A DNA stretch of 64,000 nt from Gymnopilus junonius (lineage: Eukaryota; Basidiomycota; Agaricomycetes; Agaricales; Galerinaceae). Of this stretch, positions 11,095-23,500 are shown one piece after another. The stretch covers positions 124,001 to 188,000 of the forward strand of contig JADNYJ010000018.1 of assembly GCA_015501075.1 (NCBI GenBank), in the 5' to 3' direction. Numbering within the stretch: the first letter of the stretch is position 1; each line of letters opens with the position of its first letter. The notes under the pieces were generated by a model, which saw only the letters and a list, made by a program, of their open reading frames with translations, did not search any database and was not told the origin of the DNA. Both the position numbers and the translations under genes were made by a program.

Positions 11095-13574
11095 ATGCTT
11101 ATTCGACGACTTACACCTGTCTTCAGACCTCGTCGAGTCGCACATGTCAACCATGGTTTCTGGTCAATACAGAGAAGATGCCTGGGTATAACTACTTCCT
11201 TCGGGAATGTTGGGCAATATAGGCGCATAAGTCCTGTGAAGAGGCCATGGAAATTCTATGCGACTTGCGCGGTAATCCTTGGTGCGGTGTGCTCCGTTAC
11301 TTATGAGACCTCACGACCTTTCAGGCACGTCGTCCTTGCAGTAGTGCGGTGTTCAAGGGTAGCAGGTAAGGGTTTGGTGCCTCTACAATGTACTCGCCTT
11401 CGCTCATGAGCTAGTCCAGGAGCCGCAATAAACAGTGCAATAGATTACAAGGTGACGATGCTCAAAAAATATGATTCCACGACAGAAGAAAACGAAGCAT
11501 ATTCCGAGTGCCATACTCGGAGTGCGCATAGGGTGTTAATGGCATTATTAGCAAATGGAGGTCCGTTCTGACTTATTTGTTGTGTAGCTAAATGTGAATA
11601 GTGTAATTTTCAATAGGCATTTTCATTAAATTGGGGCAACACATGGCATCGCTGGTCGTGCTTCCGGTGGAGTGGACGAACACGATGAAAGTGTTACAAG
11701 ACAAGTGTGAGCCAACGCCATACGAAGATCTCGAAGCCTTATTTGCCAACGATATGGATGGCACGATTTCGGATTTTTTTTTCGACTTTGACCCCAGACC
11801 AATCGGAGTAGCCAGTCTTGCTCAGGTTCATATAGGTCACCATAAAGAAAGTGGGCAGTTGGTGGCAGTGAAAGTACTGATTGTTATTCTAGCAATGTTG
11901 AAGCCCGGCTGATTTCTACCCAGCTTCAGCACCCTCATCTCTCCGAATTTTGTGATGTAGACATGAAAATGGTGGAGGCTACACTTGGTTTGTCTTCCAT
12001 GTCGAAGATGGCGGTCAATTGACGCGTTCTCTGCAGGGTGGATTAAATATTGGTTTCCTGAATTCGAATTCAGTTGGCTAGGAGTAAGTCATGTTGGAAT
12101 GCTTTCGCTTCGGTTTTAACGAGGGGCATTGAAGGAAGAGATGAGGACTAATTTGCCCAAAGAAATGGATTTCACGCACGAGGCCAGTAATGCGGCTCGC
12201 ACAGCGGCCGAATTTGCCAACTTAAAGACTTCACTCTATATTCCGGAGGTCATTCTCGCCAAGAGAAGGGTCCTAATCATGGAATATATAGAAGGGGGCA
12301 GAGTAGACGACTTGAAATATCTTGCAGCTTGTAACATTGACCGCAATAAGGTTGCGATTGAGCTCTCCAGGATTTTCAGCCAAATGGTGTTCGTAAACGG
12401 GTGGTTTCATGCAGTAAGTATCTCATACTTTCATGGACAATACATATTAAATTCAGTTTCTCTCTTGGTAGGATCCTCATCCTGGTGATACCCCTTTATT
12501 AATAAGAAAACCAATTCTAATGCAACGCAGGTAACCTCCTCATAAGACCGGCAAATCAAAAATCACGGTCTCCCTATAACTTCGAAATTGTACTATTGGA
12601 CCATGGCCTGTACTTCGACTTGGACCGGGAGCTGCGGATAAATTATTGCAAACTGTGGCTATCGTTAATTGCGCGAGCGTCACCAACTACATTGATGGAC
12701 AGACGAAAATATGCTGAGCTAGTGGGAAACATTGGACCTGATCTGGTAAGTTAAGCTGCAGCCGTTTCTTCCAAAATTCCTCCTTCACAACGATGGTAGT
12801 ATCCAGTATTCGAAGCAGCCATAACTGGCAGATTGGCTCTGAAGGGAAGCTGGGAGGACATGCATGACAATTCCTTCCGGCGAGCGACCGGGATGATTGA
12901 CGTGGTGCCACAAAGCGAGGAGGAAAAAGACGCCATTCGAAATGCAGTGATGCAACAAGAAGGTGTATTGTTGTCGGTATTCGATGTGCTACGCCGAATT
13001 CCCCGAAGAGTCCTCATGGTTTTAAAACTAAACGACCTTACACGGTATAACCTTTTCGTATATCTATCTAATTTTCTGCATCCTGAAAATTGAGCCATGT
13101 ACAGGAGTCTCGACCATGCTCTCATGACTACTCATTCAAATGTAAGATCAAGTCCCAATGACGTTTATCCGTACTGAACTGGAACTAGATCCGGATATTT
13201 CTTGTGACTGCCAAATATTGCTTGGCTGCCGTTTGGCAGGACGAAAGGAAAGATATCTTTTCAATGCATGACCAAGGCTTCTCTTCATTCAAATTGTTGT
13301 CTAAGTACCTATCATGCTGGTGGTAAGTTTGTCTTTTGAGCCATTAATGTTGCTTGTGTTTGACAGGTTTCCATGCAGGGCGTATGAAAAAGCATACATT
13401 GAACTCTCCGTTGTCGAAATTGTTATGGATTTCCAAGCATATCTCAAAAGGAAAAAGGAATGGATCTTTGGACTCTTTCTGAATGGTACGAGAGGGGCAC
13501 ATGAAGCCTCGTTTGGATTGGTAGTTTCAGTTGGGCCCACACAAGAAATGCCGTTAAGTAATAATAACATCTAG
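11095..13574 (+). CDS. Mitochondrial ABC1/ADCK1-type atypical kinase-like protein
   Basis: A member of the ABC1 (UbiB/COQ8) atypical kinase family, closest in layout to ADCK1 and yeast Mcp2, which act in mitochondrial lipid homeostasis. The N-terminus from ATG 11095 is Arg-rich and lacks acids (MLIRRLTPVFRPRRVAHVNH), as in a mitochondrial presequence, then a membrane segment (FYATCAVILGAVCSVTY). Family motifs in order: FIKLGQHMAS (KxGQ), GVASLAQVH (Ala-rich loop), VAVK, KEMDFTHEASNA, DPHPGN and LDHGL. Early exons 11095-11365, 11420-11560 and from 11617 are phase-checked; the DPHPGN codons are split by an intron at about 12497. The last exon ends at 13574, 46 bp from the stop of the convergent PC4 gene; a further short 3' exon cannot be excluded. 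Confidence 0.87.
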
Positions 13575-13620
13575 TACTGGCCTGGTACAGGAGAGAAGCC
13601 GCTCAAGGCTCTGCATCCCA

Positions 13621-14244
13621 TCAAGACATTGTTTTCTTGTCTGCAAATAGTTCGTCAATGGTACTTGAACTATTTCTTAGGATTTCCCACTGAATGAAAT
13701 GTTAGGCCGACACATAAATCTTGAAAGACATATTTCACCTGCTCAAAAGTTAGGGAGATGCCCTTTTTGCCTGGCTTTTCTTGTCCGTCTGTAGAATAAT
13801 ATTCACGAATGTCAACCAATGGCGTGCCCTTAAACGATCTAACGACAGCCCGCCTCTTCTTCCCAAGATCTATGTATTTATCGCCCTCCGCATTCGTGTG
13901 AATTTGAATTTTGCTAGAACTACCAACTTTTTGGTCAGTTGCAGCCTTTCATATGGATCAAATTCAGCTCAAAAGAGAAACAAAGAAGTGACGGGTAAAA
14001 TTGAACAATCTCACAGATGAAGAGCCACTGTCGTCAGTCTTTGATCTCTTGCTAACGTGTGATGAAGCGGTCTAATAAAGGAGTGTCAGAGGGGCGGAAA
14101 GCCCCGCACAAGAGGATACCGTGCCTTTTGACTTTGCTTCCCAGAGGTAGCCTTATTCTTAGATACGGATGGTTGGGAGTCAGCATCTGAGAATGCACTA
14201 GGAGATGCCTCTCCCTCACTATCAGATGTCTTTCGTTTGGGCAT
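13621..14244 (-). CDS. SUB1: PC4/Sub1 transcriptional coactivator
   Basis: A single-stranded-DNA-binding coactivator of RNA polymerase II. It has no frame longer than 69 codons and emerges only by splicing: exons 14120-14244, 14015-14051, 13739-13945 and 13689-13621 join in phase to 145 residues. The N-terminus is Ser/Lys-rich ([20 protein letters not shown]), as in PC4. The core reads [47 protein letters not shown], with the basic beta-hairpin and the G-I-S-L-T-x-E-Q-W strand-helix signature. It ends [14 protein letters not shown]. It lies head-to-head with the TOM1-like gene (281 bp between starts) and tail-to-tail with the ABC1-family gene. Confidence 0.92.
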
Positions 14245-14525
14245 ATTTCATTGACCCAAAAGACAAGGCACGTTAGTAGGGCGTGGTGAATGGTGAATTA
14301 GGAAGGGTTCAATTGAAGAGCCTTTCAACGCGTCCAAGTGCTTGTGACAGACGCGTTATGGATCACGGGCAAACTGCGTCAGCAATTTCACTTGGGTGGG
14401 CAAGTGACATCTGGCCGACCCATTAAAGTTGAACCATTCGTCATCGTTTTTGTTTTCATCGCCAACGGTCAACTTCCTACTTGGCAAACATTCTCTCTTC
14501 AATTTCTCTGGCATAGCCGCGGAAG

Positions 14526-17500
14526 ATGAAAATTCTTCCTAAATCCAAGAAGGCGGTTCCACCGGTTTGTTCATGCCCAGTTGTCCGTGGACGCGTTCTA
14601 AATACTGATTGTATCTCTCAGCCTCCACAACTAGCTGAACTCATCAACAAACTGATCAAAGCTGGGAACCGGGAGTTAGTGGAAACTTTGAAAGAAGTGG
14701 ATACTTGGAAATGGTCTCGTTCGGATCTCAACGCATGGATCAAGGTCCTCAACAAATTCGATAGCATCTTGGATGGAATTGTCCGAGAGTATAATGTGGA
14801 GAAATTGCAATTGGAGCCATTCAATCCGGAAACAAAAGAACTTCTCTTAGAAATCCTTCGTTTTGAAAGGCTTTTATTGGAAAATTCTACGAACAGGAAG
14901 ACTTTCAGTTCATACGATGTGAGACCACTTCTTTCAGCAGTCCTGCTTGTGTACCTGTCCTGAACTTTTACATAGCGGCTAAACAGCCTATTATCAACGT
15001 CGGACCTTGATATTCTCATTCTGACTTTGAACCTCCTCCTTCGCCCTTCACAACAGTATTCTTCCCAACCCGCTGTTTCACATGCACTCAGTATTTCCAC
15101 TAGCCGACTGCAATCCCTTTCCAAGCGATGGCCCCACCTACGTGAACAAGGGATCGGCTTGGTTGACCTTGTGTCCAGAAAAGATGGAAATCTTCAAGGA
15201 GTCCCTTCGGAAGCCCGGGAGGTCAACTTCAGTTTTTACTTGACAGAAACCGGTGCTAGTACAGACGGCGAAAATAAGATCGAGGAAGCAAGTGATAATC
15301 CGATGAATTCTCCTCGCAAATCGCATCCCAGTTCTTCCAATTCAAATGCTGTTCACTTACAATTAGACGAGCACACTGTCGTGGCTCAGCCAGTTATGAA
15401 TGTCCTCTCTGATGCTCTGCAAGCGTACTCCATTCCAGAGAGGGAGAGCTTCGAATTGCTATGTCGGATTCGGGTTGCTGCTGCGCTGTCAACCGGAAGA
15501 ACAGAAGAATTGGAAAAGTTAATTGTTGTGCGTTTACTTGCCATTGCCATCTTTGGGCATACGCACTCGGAATCTCAGGCAACGTCGGCGCTCTTCCTTT
15601 ATGAACCAGACTTGGTCGTACATATTGCAGAGCTCCTTCATGTTGATAGGGACATACCTATCACAGTGCAGACGGCCGCTGTAGCCGCCTTGGACGCCCT
15701 TGCCAGATATAAGAACAAAGTACAGGAAGTGCTGACTGCTGTAAATGCCGGTGTGAACCATGGCATACTCATGGGCTTGGTCCGAAGCATGGTGGCAGAA
15801 GTAGCCAATCCCGATTCTCAACTCCCTCAGTCTTTCGTCGAGGCTATCCTATCATTTATAACATATATTGCATCTCACGCTTCGGGTGGAAATATGGTAG
15901 TAGGTGCCGGCCTGATACCTCTTCTCATCCACATCATGGAAATCAGGATCCCACGTCGGCTTCCTGTCATCTCGAAGACAATGCAATTGGTCGACAATGT
16001 TCTTTACAGCTTTACAAACGCGTTCACTTTATTCTGCGCATCGCGTGGAGTCGATGTTCTTGTTGAAAGGATCGAGGTTTGCTTGCTATCTATCATATTT
16101 TCTGCTTTACTGAGCTATGTTGTTGTAGTATGAGATTGACCTCGATATCAAGGAGTATGCTACCAGAAGCCAGCCTTGTGCTATGGTAGGGATGGGTAAG
16201 TTCTTTTCATGTTATTCGTCACGATGTCAACAAATGAACAACAACATAAGGAGAGTTACCGGTCCAACGGATTGCAGTTCTCAAACACATTCTCCGATCT
16301 ATGCATCGAATGATGCAATCTTCTGGAACGGCGGAAGGCCTCCGCGGGCTAATTGATATGTCGCTTTTGAAGTCCATCAAAAAGATATTTGAATATCGAG
16401 GTCTATTTGGTCCCAGCATCTTCCCTCTAGGTAAAGTTATGCCGTGATATTTGTCGCATTGTTTACATTTGTTCTAGGTATAAACATTATGTCAACCTTC
16501 GTCCATAATGAACCTACATCTCTGGCCATCATTCAGGAGACAGGTTTGCCTGAAGTATTTTACCAAGCTATAGAAATTGGCATTGAATCAGCGATCGAGG
16601 TACGTGGGCAACCTTTTTTTTTGTCGTATTAGCTTGCGATAAACTTGCATTCTTCTAGGTAATTCAAGCTATCCCGAACGCCGTAGGCGCATTATGCCTT
16701 AATGAAGCCGGTCAGGCCCTCCTGCTAAAACGTCCGACTATCATACCGGCAATTTTTGCCATCTTTTCATCCGAGCAACATCTCAAAGTTTTGATTGACA
16801 AGGAAAACGCTGTCATTATCGGAACAGCTGTTGATGAACTCATTCGACACCATCCTTCCCTAAAAACTGCTGTTTTTGACGCATTAAAATCTACTTTGAG
16901 TAAGGTAGAACACCTTGGTTCATGCTTTGTCCCCCCTGCAGATATCAAACATTGGTATCAGTTAATTCCTGTTGCTACGTACAACCCTTCAGATGAGGAT
17001 GTAACGATGCACGACGTAGACCCAGGTGCGCTTGAGCAAAGCAGCGGAAGAATAAAAGTTGAAGTCCTGGAAGATGAACATGAAGAAGAAGATACTACTT
17101 CTCAAAGTCATGACAATACTGTGGTGTCTTATATTGATATTATTGGTAGAGTAAGTGATAGTTCAGAATCATCAAAGATCTTACCCCATTAATTTATGTA
17201 TAAAGTTTTTAGAAGGATTCTTCCAGCATCCGCCACATTGTAGAGATTTTGCAACAACCACCGACGGCCTCCAACAACTGGGGAGATTGACCTCGTTACC
17301 ATGCCTGCCTTATGATTTTGCAAACAGTGTTGCATCCGATTCGATGGTGCAGGTCTTACGCACAATGGCGGAGGTTGCGACCAGTGAAACGTTGCTTCAC
17401 TTGGCACAAATTGTGAAGGAATCTCTCAATGACACCAAATTTTTCTGGGACCCTCTTGAAGAGTCATCTAAATTACTACACTTCGTCGATCTTCCTGGTA

Positions 17501-20500
17501 TGTATCGCTTTACTCCAAGCCAAGAATAGACTCCTGATCAGTGCCCATAGCGGAGGATGGAACTGGGTCGGCACAGCAGCGGTTCAGAAACCTCGTTATT
17601 CTGCACATCCGCATCACCCTACTTTCTGATGTATTTGCCACTGCCGGTCAAGCTCAGGGGAGGGCAGCCATCACACTCCTCCAGACCATGATGAATAATA
17701 TGCCGTCGCAAGTTCTCGTCGATCTTGGCGCCCTTCATCGAGCGAGCATATGGGAAAATATTGTTCTTAATATTGGTCTAGCTTCAAAAGGAATCGATCT
17801 TCAATCGAACACTAGTTCATCTTCTTTGGAAGGCTCACCCAGCCAAACAATTGTAGATCTGCCTCCTGCTGATACGTCAACCTCTGTAAATGTGTCAAAT
17901 ATTGCCAATGGTACTCAAAATGAAGATGGAACCACCCTGAATCCAACTGATACCGATCAAGTTGGCAGACATGAAGGCCCGCGGGGTTGGAACGCTTCTT
18001 CACTCAAACACATCACTCAGGGACTCCCAAACACATTAGCCCCTTTCTTTCAAGGTAATTTTCCTTGTCCAGTCATCGATGGCCTCTGATTTCAGTCATT
18101 AGCGATGGTCAAAATGTTCCATGCCCGGAGAAACCCTGATGCCGTTCAAAAGAAACAGATTGTGGAGTCCTCTAAGATTGTTGCCGACATTATGTCAAAG
18201 CATTTGGCCTTGAAGGATTTTGGTATGGAGTTCATCGCGTCTGTTTTTCGTTATCTCATGCATTTGGGTAGAAAATAAAGCGGCGCTTTATAACTATTAC
18301 AGTGTTATTTTTGCTCTTTTTTCCCTTTTGCTTATTGATGGTGTGTTTTCTTTTTCTTTTTCTGCTCCTGCCTTCATGAAATAAAATTTGCCTTCAGAAC
18401 GCACGTCTACAAATACCGTGCACACCGTGGAGCTCTTTGCTTTCTATCAAGCTAATGGTTTCACCTCTATCTTTGACGTTTGTGCCACTTTGATTTCAAG
18501 AATCGAACGCCTTGTGAAAGTCAAAGAGGAATACCACTCCGAAACCGACAAGAAGGAGTTGCTGCATGCATACGGTGCCATTAAAGTTGCCCTACATCTT
18601 ATCCATCCTATTATTTCTTCCAAACCCCTCTTGGAATCTGCGCAAACACCCCTCCTTGTGACCCGAGACAAGCCAGAGAATGATCTGAACTATTTTGAAC
18701 CACACAACTTCCTCGTCAGACTTCGCTGTGCTGCACTGCCTACCGTGCGTAAGCTCTGGGAGGCAACCTGGCTCATTCAGGCCCCGCTTGGCGTCAGTAG
18801 ATACGTGGTACGGACTGTACTGGAAATTGTCAATGGGGAGAACGAGGAACTAAAAGCTGAACCTAACGCCCTAGAGGTTGGAGCTTCTGCTCTCAATATT
18901 CCGCGTCCTTCTGGACCAGATGAGTCGCGCATACGAATTCTAACGGACATGGGCTTCCCTCGTTCTGCAGCGGAACGAGCTCTTATACGGACTCACAACA
19001 ATGTCAACAGTGCGACGGAACTTCTCTTATCCCATCCATTCCCGTTGGCCCCTGATCCTGTGCCAGAGACTACTACGATCAGAGGTGATACAGAACAGTC
19101 TTCTGAAGTTCAACCTGAGGAGCCATCAACGATGGCAGATAACGAGGAGTCGCCAAATTCCCCGCCTTCAGTTGAAGTTGCCACTGCCTATATTTCCAGC
19201 TCAAATTTGGCTATAATAAGAAAGAATACTTCGGAATGGAGGGCGTCCCTCGACGAAGCCCGCGAGCCTCTTAGGGCAAGTATCAGCCGACAATCGTTGT
19301 TGCTTATCGATGAACATCTCTCTCTTCTTTTCGATCTTCATATCGCCTTCACTAAGCCAAGCAAATACCAAGAACAAGCTGTACATGACCTTGTCGAAGA
19401 TGTCCAAACCTTTGGGACCTCTGCGTACGAGCTAAAAGAGCAACCGCTTGCGAATCGCTGTCGCCTCCTTGCTTTGGTTCTTTGCGAAAATCCGGCGTCC
19501 CTAAGCCAAGAATCGAGGGGCAAGTTAATGGGACAATTGTTAGCCTTGTTGTCCTCATACAACAATTCGGAGCGCCCTCCTAAATGGCTTGCCGCTCATT
19601 TACTTGTCACGGAAGCCCTTTTCACCCTCTCTGATGAACCACGGGCTATTACTCTACCCAAGGAAGGCGAACCAATTACAAGTGAATCGATTGTCGTCGG
19701 ACCTAGTCGCGTTGAGGCTAAAAGTGTCGTATTTGATTTCTGTATCCGCCTTCTTGCTGTCAATGATCTGCCGGCCGATGAACTATTGTCTGTCCTTAGA
19801 CTGTTTGTGTTGCTCACTCGCGACAGAGAGATGGCTTCACAATTCATTAAACGTGACGGCCTTACATCCCTCTTTAATCGTCTAAGGAGTTCGGCTGTAA
19901 GCGGCGGCTCATCCTATATTGCCACGATCCTTCGCCACCTAGTGGAAGATGGCCCAACAATACAAAGCATAATGCAACAGACAGTCAGGCGTTATTTCAC
20001 ACAAGCAAGGGCACGACCTGTCGATGTCAATACGTATGTGCGCAATTGCAGCGCGATTGCCTTGCGCGATGCCGATATCTTTATCGATACAACGAAAAGT
20101 CTCTGCCAGTTGGAACAACCGTTTTCTTCTTCTCCACTCATTCAACTTCAAGCAGACTCGCCGCCAGCCGAAAAAGCCATAACACCTGTGAATCCAGATC
20201 CTACGCAAGACATGCACGTGGATTCTCCTTCTAGCGGCCCCTTGAACGTCCCCCAAAAATCTGTAGAGGCTGTGGTCTCCCTGCTAGTGACCGAGCTGAT
20301 GACTACCATGAAGCTTGTCCATGAAGCGCCTTTCAATTATTCACAACCTCCTGTTCTGCAAGATTCTCAGCCTCCCGAAGAGATTCTTCCTGATGCTAAA
20401 GCCGATGACGTAACTGAGACGTCTGCTGAACAGGTCAACACGACTGACAAAATCCAGTATTTGTGTTTCTTAATGCAATGCCTGACAGAACTCCTGTTCT

Positions 20501-23500
20501 CATACGATACCTGTAAAATTGCCTTCCTGTCCTATTCAACGAAACGACGTCAACATCAGACACCCTCTAAGGAGCAAGGCAAATTCCGGAATGCCACTCT
20601 CCACTTTCTCCTTTCTGAAATGGTGACCTATGGCACGATTAATCCGTCATCAGATGCGAAGCACCGGAATCAGGGTATGCTATGCAGTTGGGCAATGAAT
20701 GTGATTGGTGCCCTTTGTGTTGACACGTCTGCGGGACAGGAAATGAAGGATGTGTCTACTGATCTAGTCTTTGTCCGCAAATTTGTCCTTGAAACTCTAA
20801 GCCGCTCCATTAAAGACATAGTCTCGGCAACAGACAGTACAGAGGCACGATATGGACGACTACTTGCATTGGCTGATCTTTGTCATCGTCTCCTCACCGT
20901 GCGGGTCAACCCTAGTCCTCGCAAGCATCAAGATGACGTACCGACTCATCTTGCCAAGATCATGCTGGAGAAGAACTTTGTGGCTATTTTGACAACTGCT
21001 CTTTCGGATGTGGATCTCGACTACCCAAATATCCGAAACTTAGTCGCTGCCATTCTCCGTCCTCTCGAGCACCTGTAGGTTTTTTTTTGTTGGGTTTCAT
21101 TCATTTAGTAAGCTATTCACAGCACCAAAGTCGCCATCAAAATGAGCAAGAGCTCTGGGAAGAACAAGGAACATGCTACCAGGGATGCTAGTGTATCAGA
21201 GGGATCTATAGAAGATGAAGATGAGGCAGAAGATATCAGGGAAGAAACACCTGACTTGTATCGCAATTCAGCTCTTGGCATGTTTGCGGGGGTAAGTCAT
21301 TGAGGATGTTTGTAAGTCCTCTAAATAATTTTCATATAGGAAATGGACGATGGCCAGTATTCCGAGGACGAAGAAATGGACGAGGACGAAGATGAGCAAG
21401 ACGTGGAAATGGATTACGGTGAAGAAACTGGTAGTGAAGATACTTCGGCTTCAGAATCAGGCGACGAAGAAGATGAACTCGATCATGTTACACGTGACTC
21501 AAGGGAAGCCTGGGATGAAGGCGAGGACGAAGACGAGGACGAAGAAGACCTCGTCGAAAACCCAGATGTTGACGAGGATGATGAAGAACATGAAGAGGAA
21601 GAGGAAGATGACGAGAACGAAGATGAAGAAGGAGAGGATGAGGATGATGAAGGTATGATGTGGGAGGTCAGTGTAAAAGCTCAGCAATAAATTCGTTGAA
21701 TTGACGTCATCAATGCTTGTAGGAGATGCAAGACGAGGCAGATGGCTTGGGATTGGCGCTGGAAAGTGTTGATCCCGAAGCGGGCCATGGAGGTCAGTTA
21801 TCCAGGTTCCTTTTCTCCTGTGATAAACAAGATAACTTAATCTCACGTTTCAGTGCCCATTCAAGTTAATCACGAGGAAGACGAACCTGAGATAGCTTCG
21901 GACGAAGAGGAATTTATACTTGACCATGGCCATTTTCACAATGATGGGATACTCAGTTTTGGAGAGGCTTTCATCAACACAGGAGCTCGAGACATTGGCG
22001 GTCTGTTTGTACGCCGACATCGTAGTAATGGTTTGTCCATGGTGTGGTACATCCATTTTACTTGCACTCATCTTTGATGTAGATCATCCACCTTTTGGTC
22101 GATCCAGAAACACACCTACAGCCCCAGAAGCAACTACACATCCTTTACTCCTGGACATGTCTGCTGCCAATCGAACCAGTACTAATCTTAGCAGGAGTTT
22201 CAGGCATGCTTCGCGGATCATTGGGAATGGAGCCCCCCCTCCAAGTCTACTTCAGACAATCGACGAAATGCTGGGGCAGGGATCTCTCCAGATGTTGCAA
22301 CAGATAATATCTCACGAGGGTATTGGTCCAGAAACTTTCCGAATTGAAGTGCCCGCTGGGACAATCCTTCATCACGGGCGACGCTTTTTGGGCGCTTCTA
22401 CTCGGCCTGAAAGAGTATCTCGGCCGCAAGGGCACAGGCAAGGTCGTGAGTTCGACCCTCTACCGACGCTCCAGCGCTGGGCCGAGGAAACAAAAATTCT
22501 GCACGGAGATTTTGTAAGCGAACGAGTGGGGAAACTAACTAACCACGTAACGCTCGCAATGCTCCCTGCTGCTGTGGAGGCTATCAAACGCGCCAAGGCT
22601 CGAGAAGGGGAGCAAGCTGCACAAAGTTCAAAAGAAACTTCTAAACCTGAAGAAATGAAGTTAGCCCAAGGGGAGGAATCGCTCCAGGCTCCCATCCTAA
22701 GGACAACTGGGCAATCCATTACGATAGAACATTCCACTGACCTTGCGCCGTCGAATACCACCCGAGCGGCCGAGCTTCAACCACAAGACACTGCTATGGG
22801 AGATGCTGCAATCGATGAAGCGGACGCAGAAATGGCAGATACCCCAAGTTCACCTTCTGTACCTGCTCCAGTCGCTGCAGAGAGTTCTGGAATACAAAAC
22901 CCTCCAGAACGCGTAACTGTTTTGATCCACGGCAGTGCAGTTGACATTACCGACACCGGGATCGACCCCACATTCCTTGAAGCATTACCCGATGACATGC
23001 GAGAAGAGGTTTTAAATCAACATGTCCGGGATCAGCAAGCCTCCCGTATAGAACGCCCTCCGGATTCCCAAATTAGCTCGGAATTCCTGGATGCCTTGCC
23101 GCCGGAAATACGTGCTGAGATCATTCAGCAGGAGGCAATGGAAAGGGCCAGACGTCGGAGCGAGGAAGCCGCAAGAGGTCCCGCTCGAGAGGTTGCAGAC
23201 ATTGATCCTGCAAGCTTTATTGCGAGTCTTGATCCAACTCTTCGACAAGCTGTTCTTTTGGAACAAGATGATGGCTTCATTCAAACGCTGCCTTCTCACA
23301 TGATTGCGGAAGCAGGAGCATATCGTGATGAACTCCATGCTGGTCGACCCCTTTCAGCGCGAAACCCTTCACGCAATATACCAAGTGGAAGCCTATCCCG
23401 AAAATATACTCCTCAGCACGATGCCATCTCCCTATTAGACCGTGCTGGTGTGGCAGTTCTAGTTCGCCTGTTGTTCTTCCCTCAGGTACTCAAGAAAAAT

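Noticed and set aside
21499..21846. Minus-strand frame of 115 codons opposite the acidic tract
   Set aside because: Composed of Phe, Ile, Leu and Val because it is the complement of Glu/Asp codons; not a real membrane protein.
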